From NCBI RefSeq assembly GCF_904426505.1, contig NZ_CAJGBN010000034.1:186001-250000 (forward strand): 64,000 nucleotides of DNA, written 5' to 3'. This DNA comes from Rubrivivax sp. A210. Its GTDB lineage: Bacteria > Pseudomonadota > Gammaproteobacteria > Burkholderiales > Burkholderiaceae_C. The notes beneath the pieces were generated by a model. The model did no database searches. It saw nothing but the letters and a program-made list of their open reading frames with translations, and had not been told where the DNA came from. Both the position numbers and the translations under genes were made by a program. How positions within the stretch are numbered: the first letter of the stretch is position 1; every line of letters starts with the position of its first letter. Below are positions 8,708 to 18,230 of this stretch, in pieces.

Positions 8708-9538
8708 TCAGGACGGCGAGTAGGCCAGGCGCACGTAGATCGGTGCGAAGGCCTCGGCCTGGGTGACTTCGAGCAACTGCTCGCGCGCCAGCTCGAGCAT
8801 GGCGATGAAGGTCACGACCAGCACCGGCGCGCCGCGCTCGACATCGAAGAGTTCGTGGAACTCGACGAAGCGCCGGCCCTGCAGGCGGCGCAGCACGATG
8901 CTCATGTGCTCGCGCACGCTCAGCTGCTCGCGGCTGATCATGTGGTGCTGGTTGAGCTTGGCGCGCTGCAGGATCTCGCGCCAGGCCTGGCGCAGGTCTT
9001 CGCTGTTCACCTCGGGCCAGTGCGTCTGCAGGCTTTGCTCGACGTGGATCTGCACGCGCAGGAAATCGCGCCCCAAGAGCGGCAGCGCGTCGATGCGGGC
9101 GGCGCCCAGCTTGATCTGCTCGTACTCGACCAGGCGGCGCACGAGTTCGGCTCGCGGGTCTTCGGGTTCGCTGCCGTCGGCGCTCTTCTTGGGCGGCAGC
9201 AGCATGCGGCTCTTGATCTCGATGAGCATCGCCGCCATCAAGAGGTATTCGCTCGCGAGCTCGAGGTTGTGGCGGCGGATCTGGTCGACGTAGTCCAGGT
9301 ACTGGCGCGTCACGCTGGCCAGCGGGATGTCGAGGATGTTGAAGTTCTGGCGCCGGATCAGGTAGAGCAGCAGGTCCAGCGGGCCTTCGAAGGCCTCGAG
9401 GAAGATCTCCAGTGCATCCGGCGGGATGTAGAGATCCTGCGGCATGCGAAACAGCGGCTCGCCATAGAGGCGCGCCACCGCGATCTGGTCCACCACCTCG
9501 GGCACCGGGGCTTCGCTGGCGTCGGCCAGTTCCTGCAC
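8708..9538 (-). CDS. scpA: Segregation and condensation protein A
   Basis: Kleisin subunit of the SMC-ScpAB condensin, needed for chromosome compaction and segregation. The 276 residues include the signature segment ALEIFLEAFEGPLDLLLYLI near the N-terminus and a long central helical region (EYLLMAAMLIEIKSRMLLPP). The C-terminal winged-helix-like domain contains FVEFHELFDVERG. I place the start at GTG 9538 (VQELADASEAPVPEV) because relatives have a short leader before VARLYGEPLF. The open frame continues far upstream only by chance. It lies 23 bp after the DUF3460 gene, probably in one transcript. Confidence 0.93.
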   Translation of the reverse strand: MQELADASEAPVPEVVDQIAVARLYGEPLFRMPQDLYIPPDALEIFLEAFEGPLDLLLYLIRRQNFNILDIPLASVTRQYLDYVDQIRRHNLELASEYLLMAAMLIEIKSRMLLPPKKSADGSEPEDPRAELVRRLVEYEQIKLGAARIDALPLLGRDFLRVQIHVEQSLQTHWPEVNSEDLRQAWREILQRAKLNQHHMISREQLSVREHMSIVLRRLQGRRFVEFHELFDVERGAPVLVVTFIAMLELAREQLLEVTQAEAFAPIYVRLAYSPS

Positions 9539-9561
9539 GCCGCCGGCCCGTGAAGCCGAGT

Positions 9562-9768
9562 TCAAGCGCCGGGCTTGGTCTGGTAGACGTAGGGCTGTTG
9601 TGCCACCTTGGCGTCGGCCCAGTCGGCCTGCTGGCTGCGGTCGAGCGCGCGGTCCCACAGCAGGGCGCGGCCGGCGCGCTGCTCGTCCTCGAGCGTGGGC
9701 TTCTTGGCCTTCAGCGCTTCGATGAAGTTCGTGACGTCGGACTTGTAGGGCTTCCAGAACAGGGGCAT
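9562..9768 (-). CDS. DUF3460 family protein
   Basis: Small protein of 68 residues beginning MPLFWKPYKSDVTNFIEALK. It is recognisable as the DUF3460 family common in betaproteobacteria and usually found beside scpA. No catalytic motifs or membrane segment; the middle is helical and charged (LEDEQRAGRALLWDR). The start at 9768 follows family length; the open frame extends upstream without family resemblance. Function is unknown; position upstream of scpA suggests a shared transcript. Confidence 0.85.
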   Translation of the reverse strand: MPLFWKPYKSDVTNFIEALKAKKPTLEDEQRAGRALLWDRALDRSQQADWADAKVAQQPYVYQTKPGA

Positions 9769-9898
9769 GGCGGCGGCCGGTGGCGGGTTGAGGCGCGATT
9801 TTATGCGGGCGCGGGTGACACCGGGCTGTCGGCGGGCTGGGGGATTGGGCGATGATCCCGGTCTTGCCCCGTCGCGCGCCGCTGGCGCCCCCATTCGC

Positions 9899-11383
9899 TT
9901 GGAAACCGAACTCAAGTTTCAGGTGCCCGCCCGGCGCAGTGCCGCGTTGCACCAGGCCGTTGCCACCGCCACGGCCCGCACCACGCGCCTGCAGGCCGTC
10001 TACTGCGACACCCCCGACCGCCGCCTGGCGGCAGCCGGCCTCGCGCTGCGCCTGCGCAAGGAGGGCCGGGTCTGGATGCAGACGCTCAAGGGCCGCGGCG
10101 ACGGCCTGGCCGTGCGGCTGGAGCACGAGGTGCGCGTCGGCGTCCGGGCGGCGCAACCGCCGCTGGACCCGCAGCGCCACGCCGGCACGCCGGTGGGCGA
10201 GGCCTTGCTGGCCGTGCTGGCCGAGGCGCCGCCGCTGGAGGCCGTCTACCGCACCGACATCCGCCGCCTGCACCGCCTGGTGCGCAGTGGCGGCGCGCTG
10301 ATCGAGATTGCCCACGACCGCGGCGAGATCATCGCCGGCGAGCGGCGGCTGGCGGTGGACGAAATCGAGTTCGAGCTGGTCAGCGGCGATTCGGCGACGC
10401 TGCCGGCGCTGGCGGCGCGCTGGGCGGCTCGTTTCGGCCTGTGGTGGGACGTGCGCACCAAGTCCGAGCAGGGCCACCGCCTGGCCGCCGGCGTGGCCCA
10501 GGTGCCGCCGGTGAAGGCGGTACCGCCGCTGTTGCAAGCCGGCATCACGCGCGACGAGGCCTGGCGCAGCATGCTGCAGGCGGCGCTGGCCCAGGCCCTG
10601 CCCAATGCGGCCGAAATCGCCGGCGGCACGGGTGCGCCCGAGCACCTGCACCAGCTGCGCGTGGCGCTGCGGCGGCTGCGCAGTGTGCTGCGCGTCTATG
10701 CCAGCTGGGGCGGCGATGCCGAAGCGGCGCTGGCGCTGGAGGCCGCCTGGCGCGCGCCCTTCGCCGAGCTGGGTGCGGCGCGCGATGGCGATGTGCTGGC
10801 GCAATCGCTGCGCGATACCCTGGCCGCGGCCGGGGCGCCGCCCTTCGACTGGCCGGCCCCGGCCGCGGCCCGGCCGGCCGACGAGGTGGTGCGCGACCCC
10901 GCCTTCACCGCACTGCTGTTGCGCACGCTGGCCCTTCCTTCGGCCTCGGTGCCTGTGGTTGCGACCGCCATGGCAGAACCCGCCGAGCCTTCGCTGGCCG
11001 AAGCCGCCCGCGCCTGCCTGCAGCCGCTGTGGCGGCGCGTGAAGCGCGATGCGCTCGCCTTTGCCCAGGCCGACGCCGAGCAGCAGCACCGCTTGCGCAA
11101 GCGGCTCAAGCGCATGCGCTATGCGCTCGAACCCATGATGCCGCTGCTCAAGGCCAAGGCGGTGGCGGCGCTGCGGCCGGCGTTGACGGCGGCGCTCGAT
11201 GCCCTGGGCGACCTCAACGACATGCATGTGGCCGAGGCCACCTTTCGCCGCCAGGCTGAAGTCGACGCCTCGGCCTGGTTCGCGGTGGGCTATGCGGTGT
11301 CGCGGCGCGAAACCGCCCATGCCCGCGCGGTGGCACGGCTGGCCACGCTGGCGCAGTTGCCGCTGGCCTGGCGCAAGGGCTGA
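9899..11383 (+). CDS. CYTH and CHAD domain protein (inorganic triphosphatase-like)
   Basis: Two-domain protein of about 494 residues. The N-terminal CYTH/triphosphate tunnel domain begins with the ExExK motif (ETELKF). It continues through YCDTPDRRLAAAGLALRLRK and WMQTLKGRGDG, then ends near residue 200. The C-terminal CHAD domain (from about 220) has the conserved His helix EHLHQLRVALRRLRSVL and the paired KRLKRMRYALEPM, a basic polyphosphate-binding surface. Known relatives hydrolyse inorganic triphosphate or bind polyphosphate. The start is taken as TTG 9899, giving MetGluThrGluLeuLys at the N-terminus; no convincing ribosome site is visible, and upstream in-frame starts exist. It is divergent from DUF3460. 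Confidence 0.88.
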   Translation: METELKFQVPARRSAALHQAVATATARTTRLQAVYCDTPDRRLAAAGLALRLRKEGRVWMQTLKGRGDGLAVRLEHEVRVGVRAAQPPLDPQRHAGTPVGEALLAVLAEAPPLEAVYRTDIRRLHRLVRSGGALIEIAHDRGEIIAGERRLAVDEIEFELVSGDSATLPALAARWAARFGLWWDVRTKSEQGHRLAAGVAQVPPVKAVPPLLQAGITRDEAWRSMLQAALAQALPNAAEIAGGTGAPEHLHQLRVALRRLRSVLRVYASWGGDAEAALALEAAWRAPFAELGAARDGDVLAQSLRDTLAAAGAPPFDWPAPAAARPADEVVRDPAFTALLLRTLALPSASVPVVATAMAEPAEPSLAEAARACLQPLWRRVKRDALAFAQADAEQQHRLRKRLKRMRYALEPMMPLLKAKAVAALRPALTAALDALGDLNDMHVAEATFRRQAEVDASAWFAVGYAVSRRETAHARAVARLATLAQLPLAWRKG

Positions 11384-11387
11384 TCAG

Positions 11388-11408
11388 GGCGCCGGCTGAT
11401 CCGGCGCC
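11388..11408. terminator. Strong GC hairpin between converging genes
   Basis: Perfect 8-bp inverted repeat GGCGCCGG-CTGAT-CCGGCGCC lies between the CYTH-CHAD stop and the SulP stop. It could terminate or protect the 3' ends of both transcripts. No T-run follows, so intrinsic termination is uncertain. Confidence 0.45.
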
Positions 11409-11432
11409 GGTCCACCGCGGGTCAGGCGCGAA

Positions 11433-13127
11433 TCAGACGGGTGGGGCCTCGTCGCTCTGCAGCGCCTCGGCCATGCTGGGCACGATGTTCTCGGGCCCCA
11501 GCACAGCTTCGAAGCCCGAGCGCTGAACCAGCGACAGCGGTTGCGCGTTGACGTTGGCCAGCACCAGCGCCACCTGCTGGCGCTTGAGCGTGCGGTGCAA
11601 CTGCTCCAGCGCGTCCAGCCCCGAGGTGTCCATGGAAACCAGGCGCTGCATGTCCAGCACCACGGCACGCGTGGCCGGCGGCAGCTGTTCGGGCAGGGCC
11701 TCGATCTTGCCGACGGCGCCGAAGAACAGCGAGCCGTAGAGCTCAAAGGCCTGCACGCCGGGCGGCAGGTCGGCTGCAGCGTGCGGCTTGACGCTGAACA
11801 GCGTGCTCATGCGCCAGATGAAGAAGACGCAGGCCAGCACCAGGCCAACCTCGACCGCCACCGTGAGGTCGAAGACGATGGTCAGCACGAAGGTGCCCAC
11901 CATCAGCGTGCGGTACTGGGCCGAGAAGTGGCGCAGGCGCAGGAACTGGTGGCCCTCGAACATGTTCCAGGCCACGAACATCAGGATGCCGGCCAGGGCC
12001 GCCAGCGGCACATGGCCGGCCAGCGGTGCCGCCGCCAGCAGGATGAAGAGCAGCGTGATGGCGTGGACGATGCCGGCGATGGGGCTGGCGGCGCCGGCAC
12101 GCACGTTGGTGACGGTGCGCGCGATGGTGCCGGTGGCCGGAATGCCGCCGAAGAAGGGCACGACGATATTGGCCACGCCCTGGGCCATCAGCTCCTGGTT
12201 GGGGTCGTGGCGGCGGTGGTCGGCCATGTTGTCGGCCACGCGTGCGCACAGCAGCGATTCGATGGCACCCAGCAGCGCGATGGTGACGATGGGGATGGTG
12301 AGCTGGCGCAGGCTGTCCCAGCTCAGCGGCGGCAGGTCCAGCCGCGGCAGGCCGCGCGGCAACTCGCCGAAGCGGCTGCCTATGGTCTCGACCGGCAGCT
12401 TCAGCAGCCAGGCCGCCAGCGTGAGCGTGACCAGCGCGACGATGGGCGCCGGCAGCTTGGACAGCAGGCGCCGCGCCGCCTTCAGCGCGCCCGGTGCCGG
12501 CTCGCTGCCGGGCTCGGCCTTGTCGGACTTGAACAGCCGCGGCCACAGCACCAGGCCGGCCACGCAGATGGCGCCGATGGCAAAGGCATGGCCATTGAAG
12601 CTGCCGATGTGGGCGGAGAGCGTGGCCAGCTGCGAGAAAAAGTCGCCCGGCATCTTGGCGATGTCCAGGCCCATCAGGTCGCGCAACTGCGACAGCGCGA
12701 TCAGCACCGCAATGCCATTGGTGAAACCGATCACGATGGACACCGGGATGTAGCGGATCAACACGCCCAGCCTGAACAGGCCGAGCACGAACATCAGCGC
12801 CCCGGCGGCGACGGTGGACACCAGCAGGTTGGTGAAGCCGTAGCGGTCGATGATGCCGTAGACGATGACGATGAAGGCGCCGGCCGGGCCGCCGATCTGC
12901 ACCTGCGAGCCGCCCAGGGCGGAGATCAAAAAGCCGGCGACGATGGCGGTGATCAGCCCCTGCTCGGGCTTGACGCCCGACGCGATGCCGAAGGCCAGCG
13001 CCAGCGGCAAGGCCACGATGCCCACCGTGATGCCGGCACCCAGGTCGGCCATGAAGCGCTGGCGGTCGTAGCCGTCCAGGCTGTCCAGCAAGCGCGGGCG
13101 GAAGGGGTGGAAGCGACCGGGCTCCAT
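11433..13127 (-). CDS. SulP/SLC26 family anion transporter with STAS domain
   Basis: Inner-membrane anion permease of 564 residues. Sulfate, bicarbonate and other anions are known substrates of the family. The N-terminus has the SulP signature GAGITVGIVALPLALAFGIA, and about eleven hydrophobic segments follow. These include GGSQVQIGGPAGAFIVIV and the GGIPATGTIARTVTNVRAG motif. A C-terminal cytoplasmic STAS domain begins near residue 450, with the phosphorylatable loop MDTSGLDALEQL. The start ATG lies 7 bp after the metG stop, so the two are probably co-transcribed. No neighbouring carbonic anhydrase or sulfate gene points to a substrate. Confidence 0.93.
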   Translation of the reverse strand: MEPGRFHPFRPRLLDSLDGYDRQRFMADLGAGITVGIVALPLALAFGIASGVKPEQGLITAIVAGFLISALGGSQVQIGGPAGAFIVIVYGIIDRYGFTNLLVSTVAAGALMFVLGLFRLGVLIRYIPVSIVIGFTNGIAVLIALSQLRDLMGLDIAKMPGDFFSQLATLSAHIGSFNGHAFAIGAICVAGLVLWPRLFKSDKAEPGSEPAPGALKAARRLLSKLPAPIVALVTLTLAAWLLKLPVETIGSRFGELPRGLPRLDLPPLSWDSLRQLTIPIVTIALLGAIESLLCARVADNMADHRRHDPNQELMAQGVANIVVPFFGGIPATGTIARTVTNVRAGAASPIAGIVHAITLLFILLAAAPLAGHVPLAALAGILMFVAWNMFEGHQFLRLRHFSAQYRTLMVGTFVLTIVFDLTVAVEVGLVLACVFFIWRMSTLFSVKPHAAADLPPGVQAFELYGSLFFGAVGKIEALPEQLPPATRAVVLDMQRLVSMDTSGLDALEQLHRTLKRQQVALVLANVNAQPLSLVQRSGFEAVLGPENIVPSMAEALQSDEAPPV

Positions 13128-13133
13128 AGAGGC

Positions 13134-15185
13134 TTAGCGCACCCGCATGCCGGGCCTGGCACCGGGCCAGGGCTCGAGCACATAGACGCCCGGCTCGGCG
13201 CCCTCGTCGGCGTGGCTGGCGGCCAGCACCATGCCTTGCGAGATGCCGAACTTCATCTTGCGCGGCGCCAGGTTGGCCACCAGCACCGTGAGCTTGCCCG
13301 CCAGTTGCTCGGGCGCGTAGGCGCTGGCGATGCCGCTGAAGACCTGGCGCGTTTGCGCTTCGCCGGCGTCCAGCGTCAGGCGCAGCAACTTGGTGCTGCC
13401 TTCCACCCGCTCGGCGGCCACGATGCGCGCGATGCGCAGGTCGACCTTGGCGAAGTCATTGATGCCGATTTCCTCGGCGATGGCCTCGCCGCCGGGCAGG
13501 GCAGGGGCTGGCGCAGCGGTGGGTGCCGGGGCGTCGAACAGCGCCTGCAGCCCCTTGGCATCGACGCGCTGCATCAGGTGCTTGTACTCGCCGATGGCGT
13601 GGTGGCCCAGCGCGCGCTGGGCATCGGCCCATTGCAGTGCCGGAATGTTCAGGAAGGCTTCGACCTTGGCTGCCAGCGCCGGCAGCACCGGCTTGAGGTA
13701 CAGCGTCAGCAGGCGGAAGGCTTCGATGCAGACGCTGCAAACGTCCTGCAGCGCCGCGTCCATGCCGGTCTGCTTGGCCAGTTCCCAGGGCTTGTGGCGG
13801 TCGACGTATTCGTTGACGCGGTCGGCCAGCAGCATCACCTCGCGCAGCGCCTTGCCGAACTCGCGCTCCTCGTAGGCCTCGCGCACGATGCCGCCGTGGG
13901 CGCGCAGCGCGTCGAGCAGGGCGCGGCCCTCGACGCCGAGGTCGGCCGAGAGCCGGCCGCCGAAGCGCTTGCTCAAGAAGCCCGCCGCACGGCTGGCGAT
14001 GTTGATGTACTTGCCGATCAGATCGCTGTTGACGCGGGCGACGAAGTCGTCGGGGTTGAAGTCCAGGTCTTCGACGCGGCCGTTGAGCTTGGCGGCGATG
14101 TAGTAGCGCAGCCACTCGGCGTCGAAGCCGAGTTCAAGATAGCGCAGCGGGCTGATGCCGGTGCCGCGGCTCTTGCTCATCTTCTCGCCGCTGACGGTGA
14201 GGTGGCCGTGGACGTAAACGCGATCAGGAGTCTTGCGGCCGCTGAACTTCAGCATCGACGGCCAGAACAGTGTGTGGAAGGTGACGATGTCCTTGCCGAT
14301 GAAGTGGATCTGCTCCAACTCGGGGTCGGCCATGTAGGCCTCGTAATCGAGGCCCAGCTTGCCCAGCCAGTTCTTCAGCGAGGCCAGGTAGCCCACCGGC
14401 GCATCGAGCCAGACATAGAAGTACTTGCCCGGCGCATCGGGAATCTCGATGCCGAAATAGGGCGCGTCGCGGCTGATGTCCCAGTCGCCCAGGCCGACGC
14501 GGCCGTCTTCGTCACGCGCGAACCATTCGCGCACCTTGTTGGCCACCTCGGGCTGCAGGCGGCCGTCCTGCGTCCAGGCCTCGAGGAATTCGACGCAGCG
14601 CGGGTCTGACAGCTTGAAGAAGAAGTGCTCGCTCGAGCGCAGCACCGGCTTGGCGCCCGAGAGCGCCGAATACGGATCCTTCAGGTCGGTGGGCGCGTAG
14701 ACGGCACCGCAGACCTCGCAGTTGTCGCCGTACTGGTCTTGCGCGCCGCACTTGGGGCAGCCGCCCTTGATGAAGCGGTCGGGCAGGAACATGCCCTTGG
14801 CGGGGTCGAAGAACTGCTCGACCACGCGCACCTCGATCAACTCGTTCTTGCGCAGCGCGGTGTAGATGGCGCGGGCCAGCTCGTGGTTCTCGGGCGCGTC
14901 GGTGCTGTGCCAGTTGTCGAAGGCGATGTGGAAGCCTTCCAGGTACGGCTTGCGCCCGGCCGCGACCCCGGCCACGAACTGCTGCGGCGTCTGGCCGGCC
15001 TTCTCGGCCGCGATCATGATGGGCGCACCGTGGGCGTCATCGGCGCAGACGAAATGCACCTCGTGGCCCAGCATGCGCTGCAGGCGCACCCAGGTGTCGG
15101 CCTGGATGTACTCCATGATGTGCCCGATGTGGAACGGGCCGTTGGCGTAGGGCAGGGCGGTGGTGACGAAGAGCTTGCGCGGCAT
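13134..15185 (-). CDS. metG: Methionyl-tRNA synthetase
   Basis: Charges initiator and elongator tRNA-Met; 683 residues. The class I signature HIGH is at residues 19-22 and KMSKS at about 334-338. The connective peptide carries a four-cysteine zinc knuckle (CPKCGAQDQYGDNCEVCG). The C-terminal 110 residues form the EMAPII/Trbp111-like tRNA-binding and dimerisation domain (FAKVDLRIARIVAAERVEG and NLAPRKMKFGISQGM). Length and domain order match the E. coli enzyme. It starts at ATG 15185 (MPRKLFVTTALPYANG) and is divergent from apbC over 141 bp. Confidence 0.97.
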   Translation of the reverse strand: MPRKLFVTTALPYANGPFHIGHIMEYIQADTWVRLQRMLGHEVHFVCADDAHGAPIMIAAEKAGQTPQQFVAGVAAGRKPYLEGFHIAFDNWHSTDAPENHELARAIYTALRKNELIEVRVVEQFFDPAKGMFLPDRFIKGGCPKCGAQDQYGDNCEVCGAVYAPTDLKDPYSALSGAKPVLRSSEHFFFKLSDPRCVEFLEAWTQDGRLQPEVANKVREWFARDEDGRVGLGDWDISRDAPYFGIEIPDAPGKYFYVWLDAPVGYLASLKNWLGKLGLDYEAYMADPELEQIHFIGKDIVTFHTLFWPSMLKFSGRKTPDRVYVHGHLTVSGEKMSKSRGTGISPLRYLELGFDAEWLRYYIAAKLNGRVEDLDFNPDDFVARVNSDLIGKYINIASRAAGFLSKRFGGRLSADLGVEGRALLDALRAHGGIVREAYEEREFGKALREVMLLADRVNEYVDRHKPWELAKQTGMDAALQDVCSVCIEAFRLLTLYLKPVLPALAAKVEAFLNIPALQWADAQRALGHHAIGEYKHLMQRVDAKGLQALFDAPAPTAAPAPALPGGEAIAEEIGINDFAKVDLRIARIVAAERVEGSTKLLRLTLDAGEAQTRQVFSGIASAYAPEQLAGKLTVLVANLAPRKMKFGISQGMVLAASHADEGAEPGVYVLEPWPGARPGMRVR

Positions 15186-15326
15186 GGGGCGATTCTAGGA
15201 GCCTGCGCGCGGCCCACCCCCGGGCGTCACCCTTGCATTGCCCGTTTGCCACCCCTGCGCCCACACGGCCGCTGCCCTGCCGCTAGACTCCGCCGCTTCC
15301 CATATCCCTGCTGCTGCACCCGCGAC

Positions 15327-16424
15327 ATGTCCCAAGCCGTCACCGAAGCCGCGCTGCTCAAGGCGCTAGAAACCGTCGTCGACCCCAATACCGGACGCGA
15401 CTTCGTCAGCAGCCGCGCCGTCAAGAACGTGCGCATCGACGGCGGCGACATCGCCTTCCAGATCGAGCTGGGCTACCCGGGCAAGAGCCAGCACGCGGCG
15501 CTGCGCAAGGCGCTGATCGCCGCCGCGCGCAGCCTGCCGGGGGTGGACAACGTCAGCGCCGAAATCGCCACCCGCGTCGTCGCCCACGCGGTGCAGCGCG
15601 GCGTGCAGTTGCTGCCGCGAGTCAAGAACATCATCGCCATTGCCTCGGGCAAGGGCGGCGTCGGCAAGAGCACGACCACCGTCAACCTGGCGCTGGCCCT
15701 GGCCGCCGAGGGCGCCAGCGTGGGCATCCTCGACGCCGACATCTACGGCCCCAGCCAGCCCATGATGATGGGCATCAGCGGCCGCCCCGAAAGCGCCGAC
15801 GGCAAGAGCATCGAGCCGATGGAGAACCACGGCGTGCAGGTCATGAGCATCGGCTTCCTGATCGAGCCTGACCAGGCCATGATCTGGCGCGGCCCCATGG
15901 CCACCCAGGCGCTCGACCAGTTGCTCAACCAGACCGCCTGGCGCGATCTCGACTACCTGCTGGTCGACATGCCGCCCGGCACCGGCGACATCGCGCTCAC
16001 GCTCAGCCAGCGCGTGCCGCTCACCGGCGTGGTCATCGTCACCACGCCGCAGGACATCGCCCTGCTCGACGCTCGCAAGGGCCTGAACATGTTCGAGAAG
16101 GTCGGCGTGCCCATCCTCGGCATCGTCGAGAACATGGCCGTCTACTGCTGCCCGAACTGCGGCCACACCGAGCACATCTTCGGCGCCGATGGCGGCAAGC
16201 GCATGTCGGCCGAGTACAAAGTTGACTACCTCGGCGGCCTGCCCCTGACGATGGCCATCCGCGAGCAGGCCGACAGCGGCCGCCCCACCGTGGTGGCCGA
16301 TCCCGACGGCGATATCGCCGCCATCTACAAGGCGGTGGCGCGCCAGGTGGCCGTCAAGATCGCGCTCAAGGCCAAGGACTTCTCGGCCAAGTTCCCGACC
16401 ATCAGCGTCTCCAAGGCGACCTGA
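15327..16424 (+). CDS. apbC: Iron-sulfur cluster carrier protein ApbC/Mrp
   Basis: P-loop ATPase that delivers [4Fe-4S] clusters to target proteins; 365 residues. The N-terminal MIP18/DUF59-type domain (ALETVVDPNTGRDF) is followed by a deviant Walker A GKGGVGKSTT at about 108-117. Further on are DADIYGPSQP and the Mrp signature LVDMPPGTGDIALTLSQ. A conserved C-terminal CCPNCGH provides the cluster-binding cysteines. The start ATG gives the family N-terminus MSQAVTEAALLKALE. Its place just before two Fe-S-rich formate dehydrogenases is suggestive, but the metG-mrp arrangement is common by itself. Confidence 0.95.
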   Translation: MSQAVTEAALLKALETVVDPNTGRDFVSSRAVKNVRIDGGDIAFQIELGYPGKSQHAALRKALIAAARSLPGVDNVSAEIATRVVAHAVQRGVQLLPRVKNIIAIASGKGGVGKSTTTVNLALALAAEGASVGILDADIYGPSQPMMMGISGRPESADGKSIEPMENHGVQVMSIGFLIEPDQAMIWRGPMATQALDQLLNQTAWRDLDYLLVDMPPGTGDIALTLSQRVPLTGVVIVTTPQDIALLDARKGLNMFEKVGVPILGIVENMAVYCCPNCGHTEHIFGADGGKRMSAEYKVDYLGGLPLTMAIREQADSGRPTVVADPDGDIAAIYKAVARQVAVKIALKAKDFSAKFPTISVSKAT

Positions 16425-16526
16425 GCCGGCGGCCCGCGCGGCCCGGCCTGGGACGGCGGTTCACACTCTGTCATCCCGGGAAGCCCCCCAGGGTCGCGGC
16501 GGGGGCGGTGCGCTACGCTAGGGAAT

Positions 16527-18226
<1,700 letters not shown>

Positions 18227-18230
<4 letters not shown>

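Noticed and set aside
11541..14609. 1022-residue open frame opposite sulP and metG
   Set aside because: Gln/His/Arg-rich translation without family resemblance, antisense to two certain genes; typical shadow frame of high-GC coding DNA.
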